From the NCBI GenBank assembly GCA_017163975.1, contig JAFFSR010000278.1, positions 1,054,001 to 1,118,000 on the forward strand: 64,000 nt of DNA, written 5' to 3'. Below the pieces are notes generated by a model. The model was not told where the DNA came from. It made no database searches and worked only from the letters and a program-made list of their open reading frames with translations. Below, piece by piece: positions 23,814 through 35,650 of this stretch. The number at the start of each line of letters is the position of its first letter. Position 1 is the stretch's first letter. The DNA comes from Anastatus disparis (Eukaryota; Arthropoda; Insecta; Hymenoptera; Eupelmidae). Made by a program: the position numbers and the translations under genes.

Positions 23814-23844
23814 CTAGAAATTCTTTAACGCGCGTACCGCGCGT
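23814..23844 (-). other. Helitron 3' terminus: hairpin plus CTAG
   Basis: A seven-pair stem, ACGCGCG (23828-23834) with CGCGCGT (23838-23844) and a three-base loop, stands out in an otherwise AT-only region. Ten bases separate it from CTAG, the usual spacing. It acts as the transposition stop signal in known Helitrons. Confidence 0.85.
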
Positions 23845-24200
23845 ATAGATTATTTTCATTTTCATTTATAATTTGTTTTGATTTTTAAGTAATAACTAAC
23901 TTAAATAAAAAGTTAAATTTATAATAAATTATTTACTAATGTTTATGATTTAATAGTTGTTAATTATTAAATGATTTTACCAAATTATTAACAGAATAAA
24001 TTTTGGTATTTTTTTATGCAATTAAAATTTTTATTTAAATTTTTTTCGATTTGAGCTAATTCAGAGTATTAAGCGTCTTTTGTTTTTGGAATGACAGATA
24101 AAATTTTCATTATAAATGAAAAAAATTTCTCAGTCTCTAATTCGACATCGTCAAGGAATTATTTTATTAATTAAGTTAATTGAATAAAAATAAATTCAAC

Positions 24201-25568
24201 ATGAGTAAGGCAAATTAATTGTATATTTGTAATATTTATTGGTAATATTTCTTTAAAATTTTTTTTCAATATTTTTAGATACTGATGAACAAATTACAGA
24301 TGAATATTTACCGTATTCAAATGCAGAAAATTTTTTTTTTACTAAAGATATGGTAAAGGAAATTTGTACATATGAAAAATCTGTGTGAGTATAAGAAATT
24401 GTAATGATTTTCTGTTATTAAATTTCTTTTGATAAATTCGTTTCCTTTTTAGAGAAGTAATAGGAATTGTCGACGATGTTGAACTCAGAGCAAATTTGTT
24501 AAAATTTACTTTGAGAAACGGTAGTGATGACATATTCCAAGTTTTAGTTTGGGAACGAAGTATTATAGATACTATCAAATGTAACATAATGTGTGGTAAT
24601 GTAAGTATACACTTTTACAATTAGATATTTATAATGTAACACATTAATTTTTTTTATTTTAATGAAGGATTGTGAGATTAATTAATTTATATGTAATCTA
24701 TTTTATTTTAGATTTTACACCTTGATGGAGCGTATGCCCGACCCCGGTATGAAAAATACAATAGTGGTAATACACCACATGATTTAACGATCTTGTCCAA
24801 CACAAAAGTAACCTTACTGAAGAACTCACCATCCTACAAGACAATCAAAAAAGAGAATACTACCATACAGAAAACTACAATTGAAGATTCGATATTATAT
24901 GATGGACCTATCGGTAAGAGGTTATTTTTTTAAATAATTTTTTTTTTTTATTTTATTTAACGTCGTTATATTTATGCCATCATTGTGATGCTAATTAGCG
25001 ACGGAGGTCGTTAGTGTGTTGGTGAATAAAGCACATGTAATTTACAATGGTACTTGTATCAATCGCTCTATCGAATGAGACACTGACGACCTGATTTTAA
25101 ATAAGATATTAATTAAAATGATATAGTTGACGAAGTATTTTTTTTTATTAAGAAAGTATTTGATAATTTATCTCGATACTTACTTTTTAATATTTTTGAA
25201 TTGATCTTGCAGAAGTAACTGGCTACATTAAGAACGTCATTGCAGTAACATCTTTACCATCGTCAAAAATAAATCAAGGCTGTATAACCGATTGCAAGAA
25301 TTACAAACTGGAAATCAGAATACCAAACGTAGATGATATGAGCGAATTCGGAGTTGGAGTACACGTTAAAATTATTGGCATTATAAAATATAGTCAACAA
25401 CAACCTTATTTATGGGTTGTACACAAATCTGACGTAAGCATTCAATCCAAAGATGTCAAATTAATACAAGAAATGTTAAAAGGAACTAAAGTTCTTAAAA
25501 GAGCGTTGGATACTACTAATATAGATAAAGTAAAAAATGTTTATGTATATATGCATAATAATTTTTAG
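24201..25568 (+). CDS. RPA-like OB-fold protein, spliced, intact
   Basis: Five exons with GT/AG borders can be joined: 24201-24204, 24279-24384, 24453-24600, 24712-24913 and 25213-25568. They give an uninterrupted 271-residue frame starting MNTDEQITDEYLP. The segment EVIGIVDDVELRANLLKFTL followed by FQVLVWER and ILHLDGAYARPRY is the pattern of the RPA70-type OB fold (an 'I-G-V/I-D' strand, an 'R-LTLRN' strand, a 'V-V-LW' strand, and 'V-I-G/A-Y'). A second OB-like block begins EVTGYIKNVI and ends VHVKIIGIIKY. Such proteins bind single-stranded DNA, and RPA-like genes are known passengers in some Helitrons. It lies next to the element's 3' end and converges with its paralogue. Intron 4 (24914-25212) has received a SINE fragment. 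Low expression or loss of function cannot be judged from sequence. Confidence 0.75.
24960..25066 (-). repeat. SINE fragment in intron 4 of the RPA-like gene
   Basis: The stretch from CGTCGTTATATTTATGCCAT to TTGTATCAATCG matches the body and tail of the tRNA-Thr-like SINE at 43475-43660. Shared runs include TTAGTGTGTT and AAAGCACATGTAA. The tRNA head is missing. It sits wholly inside the intron. Confidence 0.7.
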
Positions 25569-26935
25569 ATGTAGTTGTATATTAATGATAATAATTTTTT
25601 AAAATACAGCAACAAAATACACAAAGTGAAAAAATGATGAAAACAAAATAATTATTTGAAAAGGTAAAAAAAAATTTAAATATTGAAAAATTCTTAATAT
25701 AAAATGAATTAAAAATAATAAATAAATTGTTTTTTATTTACAGGAATGAGGAGTTTTTGTCATATGCAAATTATCTGAATTTAAGGTGTTAAATATGTTT
25801 TCAATGTTTTGTTTATCTTTATTGGATATAGTTGGATGTAATAATGATTAATATTGTAATTTTATTTCCATTTATCGATCAAATGTTAATAATTATTAAT
25901 TTGTGTCAAAGATTCATTATAATAAAAAATTTTTTTGTGTATTCAAGAAAATGATGTTTTTTATATTTTTAATCAAATTAATTAATAATAATAAATAATC
26001 ATAATTAAAGTCTATGTAATGATAGTAATGTCATATGACATGTTAGTATTTCATTCACTATTCAAATTTTAATTATGCATGATAATTAACATTTTTTTAC
26101 ACTCATCAATAAAATGATAAAATATTTCTGATTCACATATGAATTTTCTGGGACTACAATGAAGTTATTGAATTCAAATAATTTTTTTAAACTGACTTGA
26201 AATATTTTCTTTTGAATCAATTGCATATAATATTTTTTTGATAAAATATGTATATAATTTGTCTTGTTTTGAAAAATATTATCACTAAAATTTTTTACGA
26301 TATAAAAATATATAATTAGAAAATTTAGTGCGTGTCCTAAAAGACCCATGTTATCTATGGAGGATTAATGATGATAAATGAAAAATTCAAGCAGAAATTA
26401 AAAGAATTTAAAAAAAAATTTTCTAAAGTTCATTATTTATATTTTTGTTACGACGCTTTCCAATAAAGTTATAAACATTAATAAAGTGATCGTATATTCA
26501 AATTTAAAAAAAAATATTTTGAGGTGCGCATTTCACTTACTAATTAGTGATCATATATTAAAATTAAAAATTGTCAAAAGTGAACAGAACAAAACACAAG
26601 AATTTCAATACAATTACAATTACAAAAAGTAAACTTACAAAATAAATCAAACAATTAATTTCTTAATAAAAAAAAGAATAAAAAATTAAGTCAATGAAAT
26701 AATACAACACAAATAAAAAGATAATTTTTTTATTTGTAAAGAGAATCCTACCAGACTGTACACAATGAGAAGGTATTAAATTATTATTAATTAATTTATT
26801 AATTTATTATTTATTATTCTTAAGACATTAAGTATTTACAATCCACAAAAAACAATCTTTTTCTTTCTTTCTTTCTCACTCTTTACAAAAACACAAAAAT
26901 ACAAATGAAAATAGATAATTAAATAATTGATGGAA
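25569..26935. other. Spacer between the two convergent OB-fold genes
   Basis: AATAAA-type signals occur on both strands (for example near 25715 and 26640). No other gene or repeat is recognised. Confidence 0.4.
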
Positions 26936-27883
26936 TTAATTATGATATCCTGCGTAGATATTTTCAAATGAGACTCTATCTTTGTCGACTTTCTGTATAT
27001 CCTTGATATTATTGATTTTTAAAATATTGGGACCAGGAGGATACTTTTCCACAATACCTTTAACAATCAGAGAATCTCCTTTTCTTAATTGTAGAGATGC
27101 ACAGTCAAAATGAGTTTTCATTTCAAATTTATAAAAGCAATCCGTAATTACTCCTAAAAAATAATCAAAGTCCTTGCTTTTCTAATGTCTGAACTCAGTT
27201 TTCAAAATACCCTCGATTTCTGGAACATAATATTTTTTTGATTCATTAATTTAATGATATATTTCAATAAAATATAATTAAAAATTCAAAAGTATTACTT
27301 ATTGTATGTCCAACTTTAGTGAGAGCTTCCGAAAGTATCATTTCTTCTGGTAGTGTATTGTTTATATTAATGTATGATCCACATACTTCAATAATTGAAT
27401 TTTCTTCAATTAAAAGTTCAAAATTGACGTTTCCATTATTATATGAACTATTTTTTATGGCAGAAGCTTTGGTGGCTCCGATGTACACAATCTTAAAAAA
27501 AAAATGAGAAAATTCGAATGATATATTATTTATGATAAATTCAATATTAGTATAAAAAATAAAAAAAAATAAACTTACCATTCCCATCTCTTTGATTTTT
27601 TCCAAAATTTGAGTGTTATCGTTCCAAGCTATAACTTGGACCTCTCTGCCGCTACCATTGTTTACAATTAATTTTAAAAACCTAGATTTTTTGGTGAATG
27701 AAAATTGTTTGTTACTTTTGTAACATAACCGACAATATCACTGAAAGATAAAAATATTAAAGATAAGAATAATGAAAGAATTTTTCAAAATAAATATAAA
27801 AAGAATACTCACACTGTATTGTCTCCGATCTGAATATTATCGATCATTTCGTTCGTAGAAAAATCGTTGCAACTCAACTGCAT
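26936..27883 (-). pseudogene. Second RPA-like OB-fold gene, broken
   Basis: Four minus-strand exons can be joined: 27883-27813 (starting MQLSCNDFSTNEMIDN), 27740-27579, 27491-27299 and 27219-26936. Exon 2 begins DIVGYVTKV and continues, after a one-base frameshift near 27690-27700, as RFLKLIVNNGSGREVQVIAW. Exon 3 reads IVYIGATKAS and exon 4 IEGILKTEFRH, then a TAG at 27184-27182, then DYFLGVITDCFYKFEMKTHF to the end. The blocks align with the intact gene at 24201-25568. The three shared introns lie at the same places and phases (2, 0, 1), so the two are duplicates. Two lesions suggest a pseudogene, unless one is a sequencing error. It would have bound single-stranded DNA. Confidence 0.7.
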
Positions 27884-29251
27884 CTTTTATGGTTTTGCGT
27901 AATAATAAAATATTGTCTTTTTTCTAAAAAAAAGAAAAGAAAACAGACACAAATGAGTAAGGTTATCTTATTTATACAATTTCATTTAAAACAATAAAAA
28001 AATAGAAAGGTTTCATTTTAAACATTTGTAGTTTTTAGTTAAATGCGATAAAATGATTTAAAATGATCAATCATTAAGTTTTTATGATAAAATTTAATAA
28101 AATCATTATTTCGCATCCTACTAAAAATTAAAATAAGCACTACACAACTGATACATACGTAAAAAAAGTATATGCGTGTGAACAAATTTTTATTTTAAAT
28201 TATATATTTTCATTTTTTACATAAGATTAATAAATTTAAGAAATATTCAATTACCTTTAATATAGCACAGGCGAATAAAGGTCGAAAACACAGGCTTCTT
28301 TAAAAAACAATCTCTTTTATTTACACTGACAACTACGATACGTTTATCACATTTAAAAACGAAATAACAGTCTGTCGTTAAGGCAACAAATAGAAATGTA
28401 TATAGAAATGTAGAATAAACGGGTAAAGTAAAAATACCGTTTTGGTAATAGTCACATCACATGTTAAAAATTCATATGGTTAGCTGAGAAATTAGTTTTA
28501 TTGATTTATATTATTATGTTATATGTAATAATATTCTTATTAATCTCAATATTCAATTTATTATATTGAAATTTCAATAAATCACAGAAATAATATAATA
28601 TGGGGACAAATAATCAGAATCTTTTCTCTTATTCTATTTGACGTTATTACATTTATATTGAGGACTGAGAACCTTAGAAATCATAATAATAGAATTAAGA
28701 ACATTTCATTATCGTTGGAATAAAATCAAATTATCGGTGATGCTTGATCATGACTGGAGAAAAATTTTGAATAGTTCAAAAGTTTTTAAAAATATTACTA
28801 TGCACAATATATTACGTTGATAAAAAGAAATTTTTCTTAGTAAAACTAAATAGCACAAAGTGTCAGTAAAGTTTGTTTGTAATATAAATATGTACAATGA
28901 TAAAATTAAAGTATGAATTGAAGGTGTAAAATTAACAAATTATATTGTGCCTTAAATTAAAAATTGATAGTGATACCTCTCACAAATTCAAAACAATTCA
29001 ATATTAAAAAAGATGTCTATTAATTATATTAATAGTTATAAATGAATTTAAGATTTTACATATTAAAATTGATTAATTTAATCCATCTATTTTTATTTTA
29101 CAAAATGTACTAAAACTCCCAGTAGTTAGTGAAGATATGTTATTATTATTTGTTTTTACCAATTAATAAAAAGAAAAAATTAGGAATATTAGATAAGACA
29201 TTGAAATAAATATAATAAACTTAAATATTATGCACATTTATTGGAGAAATA
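27884..29251. other. AT-rich spacer between OB-fold pseudogene and helicase
   Basis: It is noncoding, presumably the downstream flank of the helicase gene and the promoter side of the OB-fold pseudogene. No repeat boundary is seen. Confidence 0.4.
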
Positions 29252-30292
29252 TTATAAATAAAGTTCTTTGTATACATAATTCTTAATACTGTTTTTGTTA
29301 CTATTATCTAGATAAATTCTTAAAGGATTCCAACTTTTTACTCTGGATAAAGCAACATATAACTGGCCATGATTAAAAACTTCTGTTTTAAAATCTATTC
29401 CAATTTTTTCAAAAGTTTGTCCTTGAGCTTTATTGATTGTCATTGCAAATGCTATTTTAAAAGGGAACTGTCTTCTTTTAAAAACAAATGGGTAATCACT
29501 TTCTGATGAATATAAAGTAATACGATTTATGAAAACTATTTCTCCTTTTTTATCACCAGTTAGTATTTCACATTTTAATAAATTATTAGATAAATTTAAA
29601 ATCAATAATCTGGTACCATTACATAAGCCTTCATTAATATTTAGATTTTGAATGAGCATAATGATGCAGTTCATTCTTAATTTTAATTCATAAGGTGGAA
29701 GCGATGGAGGACATAACGTATTTAAATATTCTGGTAACAAAACATCAACAAAACCAGTGTTTTCACAATTTTCTGTGCTATCTATACTTGTATAAATTTT
29801 TTCTGTCGTCTCATCAAGTAAATCCACAACTTTTTCATTTATTTCATTAACATCAGCATTCCTTGCTGATAAAATAGCAAAATTGATGGTTTTTCGATAT
29901 TGTTTATTTTTTAAAATTATACCGTAAATATCTTCAACTATATCTATTCCAGGTGGAGCAATACAATAATCAGGAAAGTAATCAATACTTAAATTATCAT
30001 TAGTATCATTTAATGTTCCATCGCCAACATTCAGTAAAAACTTTTCAAATTGAATTTCTTCAGGTAAAGCTCTCATATTTTGCGTTAAAGAAAACTTAAG
30101 AAATTTGTTCCAATTTAAGCTACGATTTATAGATAAATCAATTATTTCACTACGTGTTCCGTGTACTTTTACAGGAAGTAATTGTCTAAAATCACCACCT
30201 AAAATAACAATTTTACCACCAAATAATTTATCATTGTTCATAATATCGCGCAAAGTTCTATCCATTATTTCAACAGCATACCTCGGAGCCAT
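29252..30292 (-). pseudogene. Helitron Rep-helicase: C-terminal helicase part
   Basis: This 346-residue frame is the second half of a PIF1-type superfamily 1 helicase. It opens with MAPRYAVEIMDRTLRDIMNN, directly after the Walker B residues DEAP that lie in the same phase just upstream (30308-30297). Then come KIVILGGDFRQLLPV (motif III, residues about 27-41), a central NYLNTL/PPSLPPYELKL region, AFAMTINKAQGQTFEKIGID (about residues 281-300) and QLYVALSRVKSWNPLRIYLD (about 314-334). These last two are the conserved helicase motifs of this family. It would unwind DNA during rolling-circle transposition. It is joined to the preceding part by a frameshift in a T7/A6 run at 30324-30336. Confidence 0.85.
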
Positions 30293-30299
30293 AGGTGCT

Positions 30300-31268
30300 T
30301 CATCCCAAATAAATACATCTATGTTTTTTTAAAAAAGCAGCTTCTTGTGATTCTAATTTTATATTTGAAGATGAATCGGATAATAATGGTACAGGTAATT
30401 GGAATATTTTATGTACTGTTTTACCTTTTGGAAGTAACGTTGCTGCGATACCAGTGAACGCCATCATACATACTTTCTTATTGTTTCCATTAATGAGATA
30501 CCAAAGAGTTTCATATAAAAATGTTTTACCAGAACCTCCAGGTCCATCAATGAAAAAGCAATTATCATTTTCAAATTCATTGCAATTTTGATTAAATATT
30601 GTATTTAAAATTTTGTCAGCAATTTCTTTTTGTTTTTCATTTAATTTATCTATTCGTTGACGACCAATAATCAAATAATTTTCTGACAAAGTTATATCAT
30701 GGTCAGTAACTGATGAATTATTATTAATTATTTGTATTAATTCTCGAAGTTGTGGAAAATCAGCTAAAGTTTTACCTTCCTGATGAATTATAGATTGTAT
30801 ATCATGAATTGCTTTAGAATAGCTTTCTTCTTTGGAGAAGCATCTAATATAATCTTGAGACATACAATCTTTAAAATCTTCCCATAATTCATTTGGTTCT
30901 AAAGGATTGCAATACATCAAAATACGAACAAATAAACTTCGAAGTTGTCTTGGCATCATAAATACTGCAGCTTCTCTCATTGCATAAACCCATTCTTCAT
31001 CGTTCTCAATAAAACCAAGAGATAAGCAAGCAGCTGTGAAATTATCTTTTATTTCTCCATTTACTGTTCTTAAATGTTCAAAACTTGTAGCTCCTTTTAT
31101 TTTGGTGAGTAAAATTCTTAAATGAAATAATTCAACTTGGGTTGGACTAACTGTATACATGCGACCTATAGAGTTAGTGTACTTCTTTCTTTTGTGCCAT
31201 TTCCTCTCTTTTATTCCATTTATTTTCTGCGTCTTAAAAACATAATGTACAGGAATATTAACATACAA
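30300..31268 (-). pseudogene. Helitron Rep-helicase: linker and Walker A part
   Basis: This 322-residue frame begins YVNIPVHYVFKTQKINGIKE and contains the family's post-Rep linker (WHKRKK, RMYTVSPTQVELFHLRILL, then KGATSFEHLRTVNG). The helicase start follows: LNEKQKEIADKILNTIF, then FFIDGPGGSGKTFLYETLWY with Walker A near residue 243. The conserved AFTGIAATLLPKGKTVHKIF block follows. It ends early at a frameshift near 30330; the other phase continues NIDVFIWDEAPMAPR. The start overlaps the Rep frame by 49 bases because of a second frameshift at the A6 run 31305-31310. Confidence 0.85.
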
Positions 31269-33334
31269 ATAATTACGAGCGTCAGGGTCACGTAAATTGA
31301 GAGCAAAAAATCCATTAACATTGAAATTTGTTCTAATGCATTATGAATTTGTTGTTCGTTAGGATCAGTATGAATGATTAAGTTCTGAAAATTCGGAAGA
31401 TGAACTGGCAAACGCACAATACTATGACTCTTGTCATGCAATGGTTTGGATAAAATTCTCCAAACTGCTTCTGATGGACCAACGTAACGACTCTCTACAA
31501 ATTGTTTTATTTCATCGTGTTCAATAAGTATTTCGTTTGAAGAGTTGGTAATAATAACAGATGCAGCATCATGACCTTTGTATACATACTTATGTAAATA
31601 TTTTATGGATTCTATACTTGAACAGACTTCAACATTTATATGACAGTTGAACATTAAAGATAATACTGGGCAATAGGGAACTACGTAACGATTGTCTACC
31701 TCATAATTATTAGGACGTATGTAAATTTTACCAGTATCTCTTCGACGATAATTAGGATAGTTATTACCATCAATCAATGTTTCATTTTGAAATTTTTTTG
31801 AACATTTTCCATCAATCATACACCAGTCCCCACAAGGTCCATGAATCATATTTTTCATGACAATTTCATGAAGCTCAGGATGATGATTTTGATCAGGGAT
31901 TTCTGCAGAAATAAAATGATCAATTTTTTCCACAGTATTGAGTTTATAGCGTTGAGATAAAGTTACTAACAAATGACAGTGTGGTAAACCACGTTTTTGA
32001 AATTCAATTACATAAATATGTGCTGCTACTTCCCCAAAAAAATGTTCTTTTGTAATAAGATTAAGCAAAGCATTCTTTTTTAAATTAAATACTCGAACAC
32101 AAAGATCAGGTCTATCAGATGATTGTTGACCTTGCAGTAAATTATCTTGTATTTCTTTCCACCGAGGATTACAAGTCATCGTAATAAATAAATCAGGTTT
32201 ACCTTTTCTTTGTGTCTGTGTCATTGCATCATGATAACATTGCAACATATAACGCGGAGATCCTACAAAAGTTGAGGGTAAAATTTGAATCTTTCCAACT
32301 CGTGCATTTTCATTATTATCAGTTTTCTTTTCTAAATAATCCATAACACCTTTGTAAGATGCTATTCTCAATTCTTTTTGATGTAATCTACAATATTCTA
32401 TGCAATCCCTCTCAATTTTAACGTAAGAGTCAACTACGTACTGTTGAAATAAACGACGACCTCTGATCAAAGGATTAAAATAATCTCTAATTGCAATTTG
32501 ATGTTTTACATATGCAGCTCTTGATATTCTACTTTTACCATCCTTGCGAAACAAATATCTATGCCAACCTTGTGAACCATGAGGGTAAAATAAAGGATAA
32601 ATCCATGGTTCAACATTTGGATCCATTGCACTAACTGTTTGCAATTCTTTTGTATTTTTGTTACGTATAATTACATAAGCATCAGGTATTTCTCCATCAG
32701 CAGTAGTAGAAAATATTGCAGCAACTTCATTTGTTCTCTGAAAATTATAACGCCTTCTATCTAGCTCTGGTTTCAGTGAAAAAAGTAATTGTAATTCCTG
32801 AGGTGATTGAGAATTTTCTTGTTTTCTTAATTCATCACCCATCATATCATAAGACTGAGCAAAAATATTGTACCCACGCATGATTTTTTCAAGCATTTTA
32901 ACAATATCTATATGTACATCTGCATTAAAAGCCGTCATTCGATGCTCAATTGCTTCATTAGAATCAACAATAAAAAGTTGACCATATGAAGGTTTTTCAT
33001 TAATTTCAGGATGCAAAGCAGTATTTATTTGATAGTAAATTTGTCCTTGTATTTTGAAACAATAAGGACCAGGACATCTATCATTGAAATTCATTAAATT
33101 GGCATTGAATGATGCAAAAGAAAATAAATTATTGTAAAGGCGTATACTTTGAAAAAATTGGTGAGAAAGTTCGTGTTCTGAATTAAATAATTTTTTTAAT
33201 TCATTAGGAAATTCAGGATTAGGTAAAAGTTCAACTTTTCCATGATTACAACAATCATTAAAAGAATTACCTTTATTAGAGACTCTTTCATTTGGAAAAT
33301 GTTTTGCGCTACAGTGAATACATTCAATGTTCAT
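31220..33334 (-). pseudogene. Helitron Rep-helicase: Rep (HUH nuclease) part
   Basis: This is a 704-residue frame with the usual Helitron order. An N-terminal cysteine cluster (CIHC at residues 5-8, CCNH at 28-31) is followed by the helitron-like N domain (FSFASFNANLMNF, GPYCFKIQGQIYY, QLFIVDSNEAIEHRM). Then comes the Rep endonuclease: FITMTCNPRWKEI, the two-histidine motif FQKRGLPHCHLLVTL near residue 448, and the tyrosine region KYLHKYVYKGHDAAS near residue 580. Rep nicks at the element's ends and holds the DNA through a tyrosine. The last ~31 residues after MDFLLS are out of phase, because one base is missing in the T6/A6 run at 31305-31310; the other phase reads FFALNLRDPDARNYLYVNI. Its upstream continuation is open to the next stop at 33514. 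Confidence 0.9.
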
Positions 33335-33910
33335 TTCTCCAATAAAGTTTTCTGTAACTTTTGGTATAACGTCATCGAGATGATTTGTTAAATCTTGTAC
33401 GTTAATATTATTCTTATTTCGATTAAAATAACAATGATCGAGAGAGGATACAGAATTTACATTATTAATAAATTGATCATAAATTCTAGAAGTACTGGTG
33501 AGAGCTAAATTTTATACGTTAATATCATAGTCATTACGACGGTTTGCTAGATTTTGTACGTCAATATTTATTTCCTTTCGATTAAAATAACAATGATCGA
33601 GAGAAAGTATAGAATTTACATTATTAGTATGATTTTCACAAGTGCTGGCGATTGTTAAATTTTGTATTTTATTATTTTCATTTTGATTATAATAACAATG
33701 ATCAAGGGAAATAGAAGAATTTATATTATTAATATTTAGATTATTACTATCATCATAAGTATTCAAATTGGAAATATTAGAATTCTTCCTTTCTAATATT
33801 TTTTTTCTGTGAAGACGTTGATTCAATTTTACCTGTTCTAACCTACGTTTCTTAGATTCTTCTACTTCCTTTTCAGTTTTAATTTTTCTTTTACCCACCA
33901 TTTTACACAA
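33335..33910 (-). pseudogene. Helitron Rep-helicase: N-terminal extension with repeats
   Basis: The frame starts at 33910 with a very basic segment (MVGKRKIKTEKEVEESKKRR, then LNQRLHRKKILERK). It then carries three copies of a motif: SLDHCYYNQNENN (about 33690), SLDHCYFNRKEIN (about 33590) and SLDHCYFNRNKNN (about 33430), each followed by QNL or QDL. A TAA at 33514-33512 stops it after DYDINV. The same phase then runs open into the Rep frame through FIGEMNIEC. In the third copy the matching codon is CAA, so this looks like a single C-to-T nonsense change. Without it the frame would join Rep directly. The basic part could be a nuclear-import or DNA-binding tail; that is inference. Confidence 0.7.
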
Positions 33911-34102
33911 ATGAATAGTAAAAAATATAAATCTTTTATTTATTCAAAATCGGTAAATACATAATGAGTATAAAACACAATTACTTCATAATTAAATCAC
34001 ATTATTTCATCATTTAAAAAAAAATACTTTATATCGTTATTCATTTTAAATCTAACTTATTTATTATTGTATAATTAAATTTTTCAATTTTAAAATTATT
34101 CC
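33911..34102. promoter_or_regulatory. Upstream flank of Rep-helicase
   Basis: The promoter of the Rep gene should lie here or beyond the MITE. I see only AT-rich sequence and cannot pick out a defined core element. Confidence 0.2.
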
Positions 34103-34539
34103 TTAAGAGGCGGTCGGAACCAAATCGGTGACTTGCGGTATATATCAAGTCAGCATTTTTCGCTTTACGATAATATTTTGTATATTTTTATGGCTTAAAC
34201 TATTTCAAATTATTCTTTATATACATGACTAGAGGAAATGACTATATTTTTACCATATGAATAAGTAAATAAATTATTATAAGCATTTATTACAAATATC
34301 AAACTGACTTGACATATGCCGCATGCAAAAAACTGTCGTGTCGATTGTTAGGTGGCATTTTTCGCTTTATAACAATATTTTGTATATTTTTGTGGCTTTA
34401 AATATTTTAAATTATTCTTTATATACATGACTAGAGGAAATGACTATATTTTTACTATATTAATAAATGAATAAATTATTATAAGCATTTATTACAAGCA
34501 CCGAACTAAGTCACCGATTTGGTTCCGACCGCCTCTTAA
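34103..34539. mobile_element. TTAA-flanked MITE, family C
   Basis: The perfect inverted ends are about 32 bp and begin TTAAGAGGCGGTCGGAACC. TTAA is present at both outer edges. Unlike the other members the inside is not a palindrome: it holds a ~200 bp direct duplication (34152 and 34352, both with GACTAGAGGAAATGACTATA). Confidence 0.8.
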
Positions 34540-34935
34540 AAATTAATTCAAAATTTCTTCAAAACTCTTTCCTTTAAAATTTCCTTTAAGTTTCGCATTT
34601 AAAATTTAATCATTGATTCATTCAAATTTTATATATAATAATTTTCTAATTTTCAACATTTTTCTTTAATTGTTTAATTTTGTATAATTTCCTTTAAAAC
34701 TTATTTAATTTTAAATATTATCCTTTAATTTGAAATTGTCCACATTTAGAAATACTGGAACACCTGAAAACAAAATGATAATGAATTTTTATTAGAATAG
34801 AATAAAGAAAAATTTTTCGGAGTAATGGATTAAATAGTTTTGTATTAGTTAAATCTACAAATATATTAATATTTACCTTTTGTGATTAAGAATTAATTTC
34901 AAATTTGAAATTGTCGTTGATGAACCCAAATGGAA
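34540..34935. other. AT-rich stretch beyond the MITE
   Basis: CTTTAAAATTTCC-like short repeats are seen. On the minus strand a possible donor (AAAAGGTAAAT near 34877) and acceptor (TTTTCAG near 34766) might frame an untranslated intron of the Rep gene. The Helitron 5' end probably lies in or near here. Confidence 0.3.
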
Positions 34936-35650
34936 ATTTTTCGGTGTATCAAAATGTATAAAAGTGTATGAAAGTGTATTGAAGCATACAAAAATGTATC
35001 AAAGTGTATGAAAATGTATCTAAGAGCGATTTTTCAGACCTTATTCTCGATCCATTTTGATACACTCTGATACACTTAGATACACTTTGGTACATTTCTT
35101 AAAAAGTGAGCTGAAATTAAATTTCCTCAATTTTTTTGATGTTATACACTTTGACACATTTTGATACACTTTGACACATTTTGATACACTTTTACACACT
35201 TTAATATACTATGGTACATGTTGATACACTTCTGAGTATTAGCCTAAATTGTTTTTCCTGTTTTATTTTGCACACGTTTGTACACTTTGATACACTTTTA
35301 CACACTTTGATACACTTTAATATACTATGGTACATCTTGATACACTTCTGAGTATTAACCTTTTCCTGTTTTATTTTGCACACGTTTGTACACGTTGATA
35401 CACTTTTACACACTTTGACACACTTTAATATACTATGGTACATCTTGATACACTTCTGAGTATTATCCTTTTCCTGTTTTATTTTGCACACGTTTGTACA
35501 CTTTGATACACTTTTATGTAATATAATACATTTTAATAAAACACGATACACTTCGATACATTTCTAAGTAAGAAATTAAAAAATGGTTTTACCATGCACA
35601 CTTTGATACACATGCGTACATTTTTTATACATTTTAATAGTGTTTAATAC
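34936..35650. repeat. Decamer array AAAGTGTATC, left part with strand switch
   Basis: Degenerate ~10 bp repeats run on the plus strand at 34936-35035 and on the minus strand (GATACACTTT) at 35045-35650. Inside is a longer unit of about 110 bp (35205, 35321, 35429) with TATACTATGGTACAT and CCTGTTTTATTTTGCACACG. The cysteine/lysine-rich frame at 35201-35551 is the translated repeat and not a gene. Confidence 0.85.

Larger units (their letters stand above)
23814..33910 (-). mobile_element. Helitron carrying Rep-helicase and two OB-fold genes
   Basis: The 3' end is exact. On the minus strand a GC-rich hairpin (ACGCGCG, loop, CGCGCGT at 23844-23828) is followed ten bases later by CTAG (23817-23814) and a flanking T. 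This is the classic Helitron terminus and AT insertion site. The element encodes a Rep/PIF1-helicase (33910-29252, minus), an RPA-like pseudogene (27883-26936, minus) and an RPA-like spliced gene (24201-25568, plus). I could not place the 5' TC end; it lies beyond 33910, perhaps past the MITE at 34103. The coordinates given are therefore the minimum extent. Confidence 0.85.

Noticed and set aside
35201..35551. Cysteine-rich 116-residue frame with internal repeats
   Set aside because: It is the translation of the decamer/110 bp repeat, with no start context and mirror frames on the other strand. I do not treat it as a toxin-like or metallothionein-like gene.
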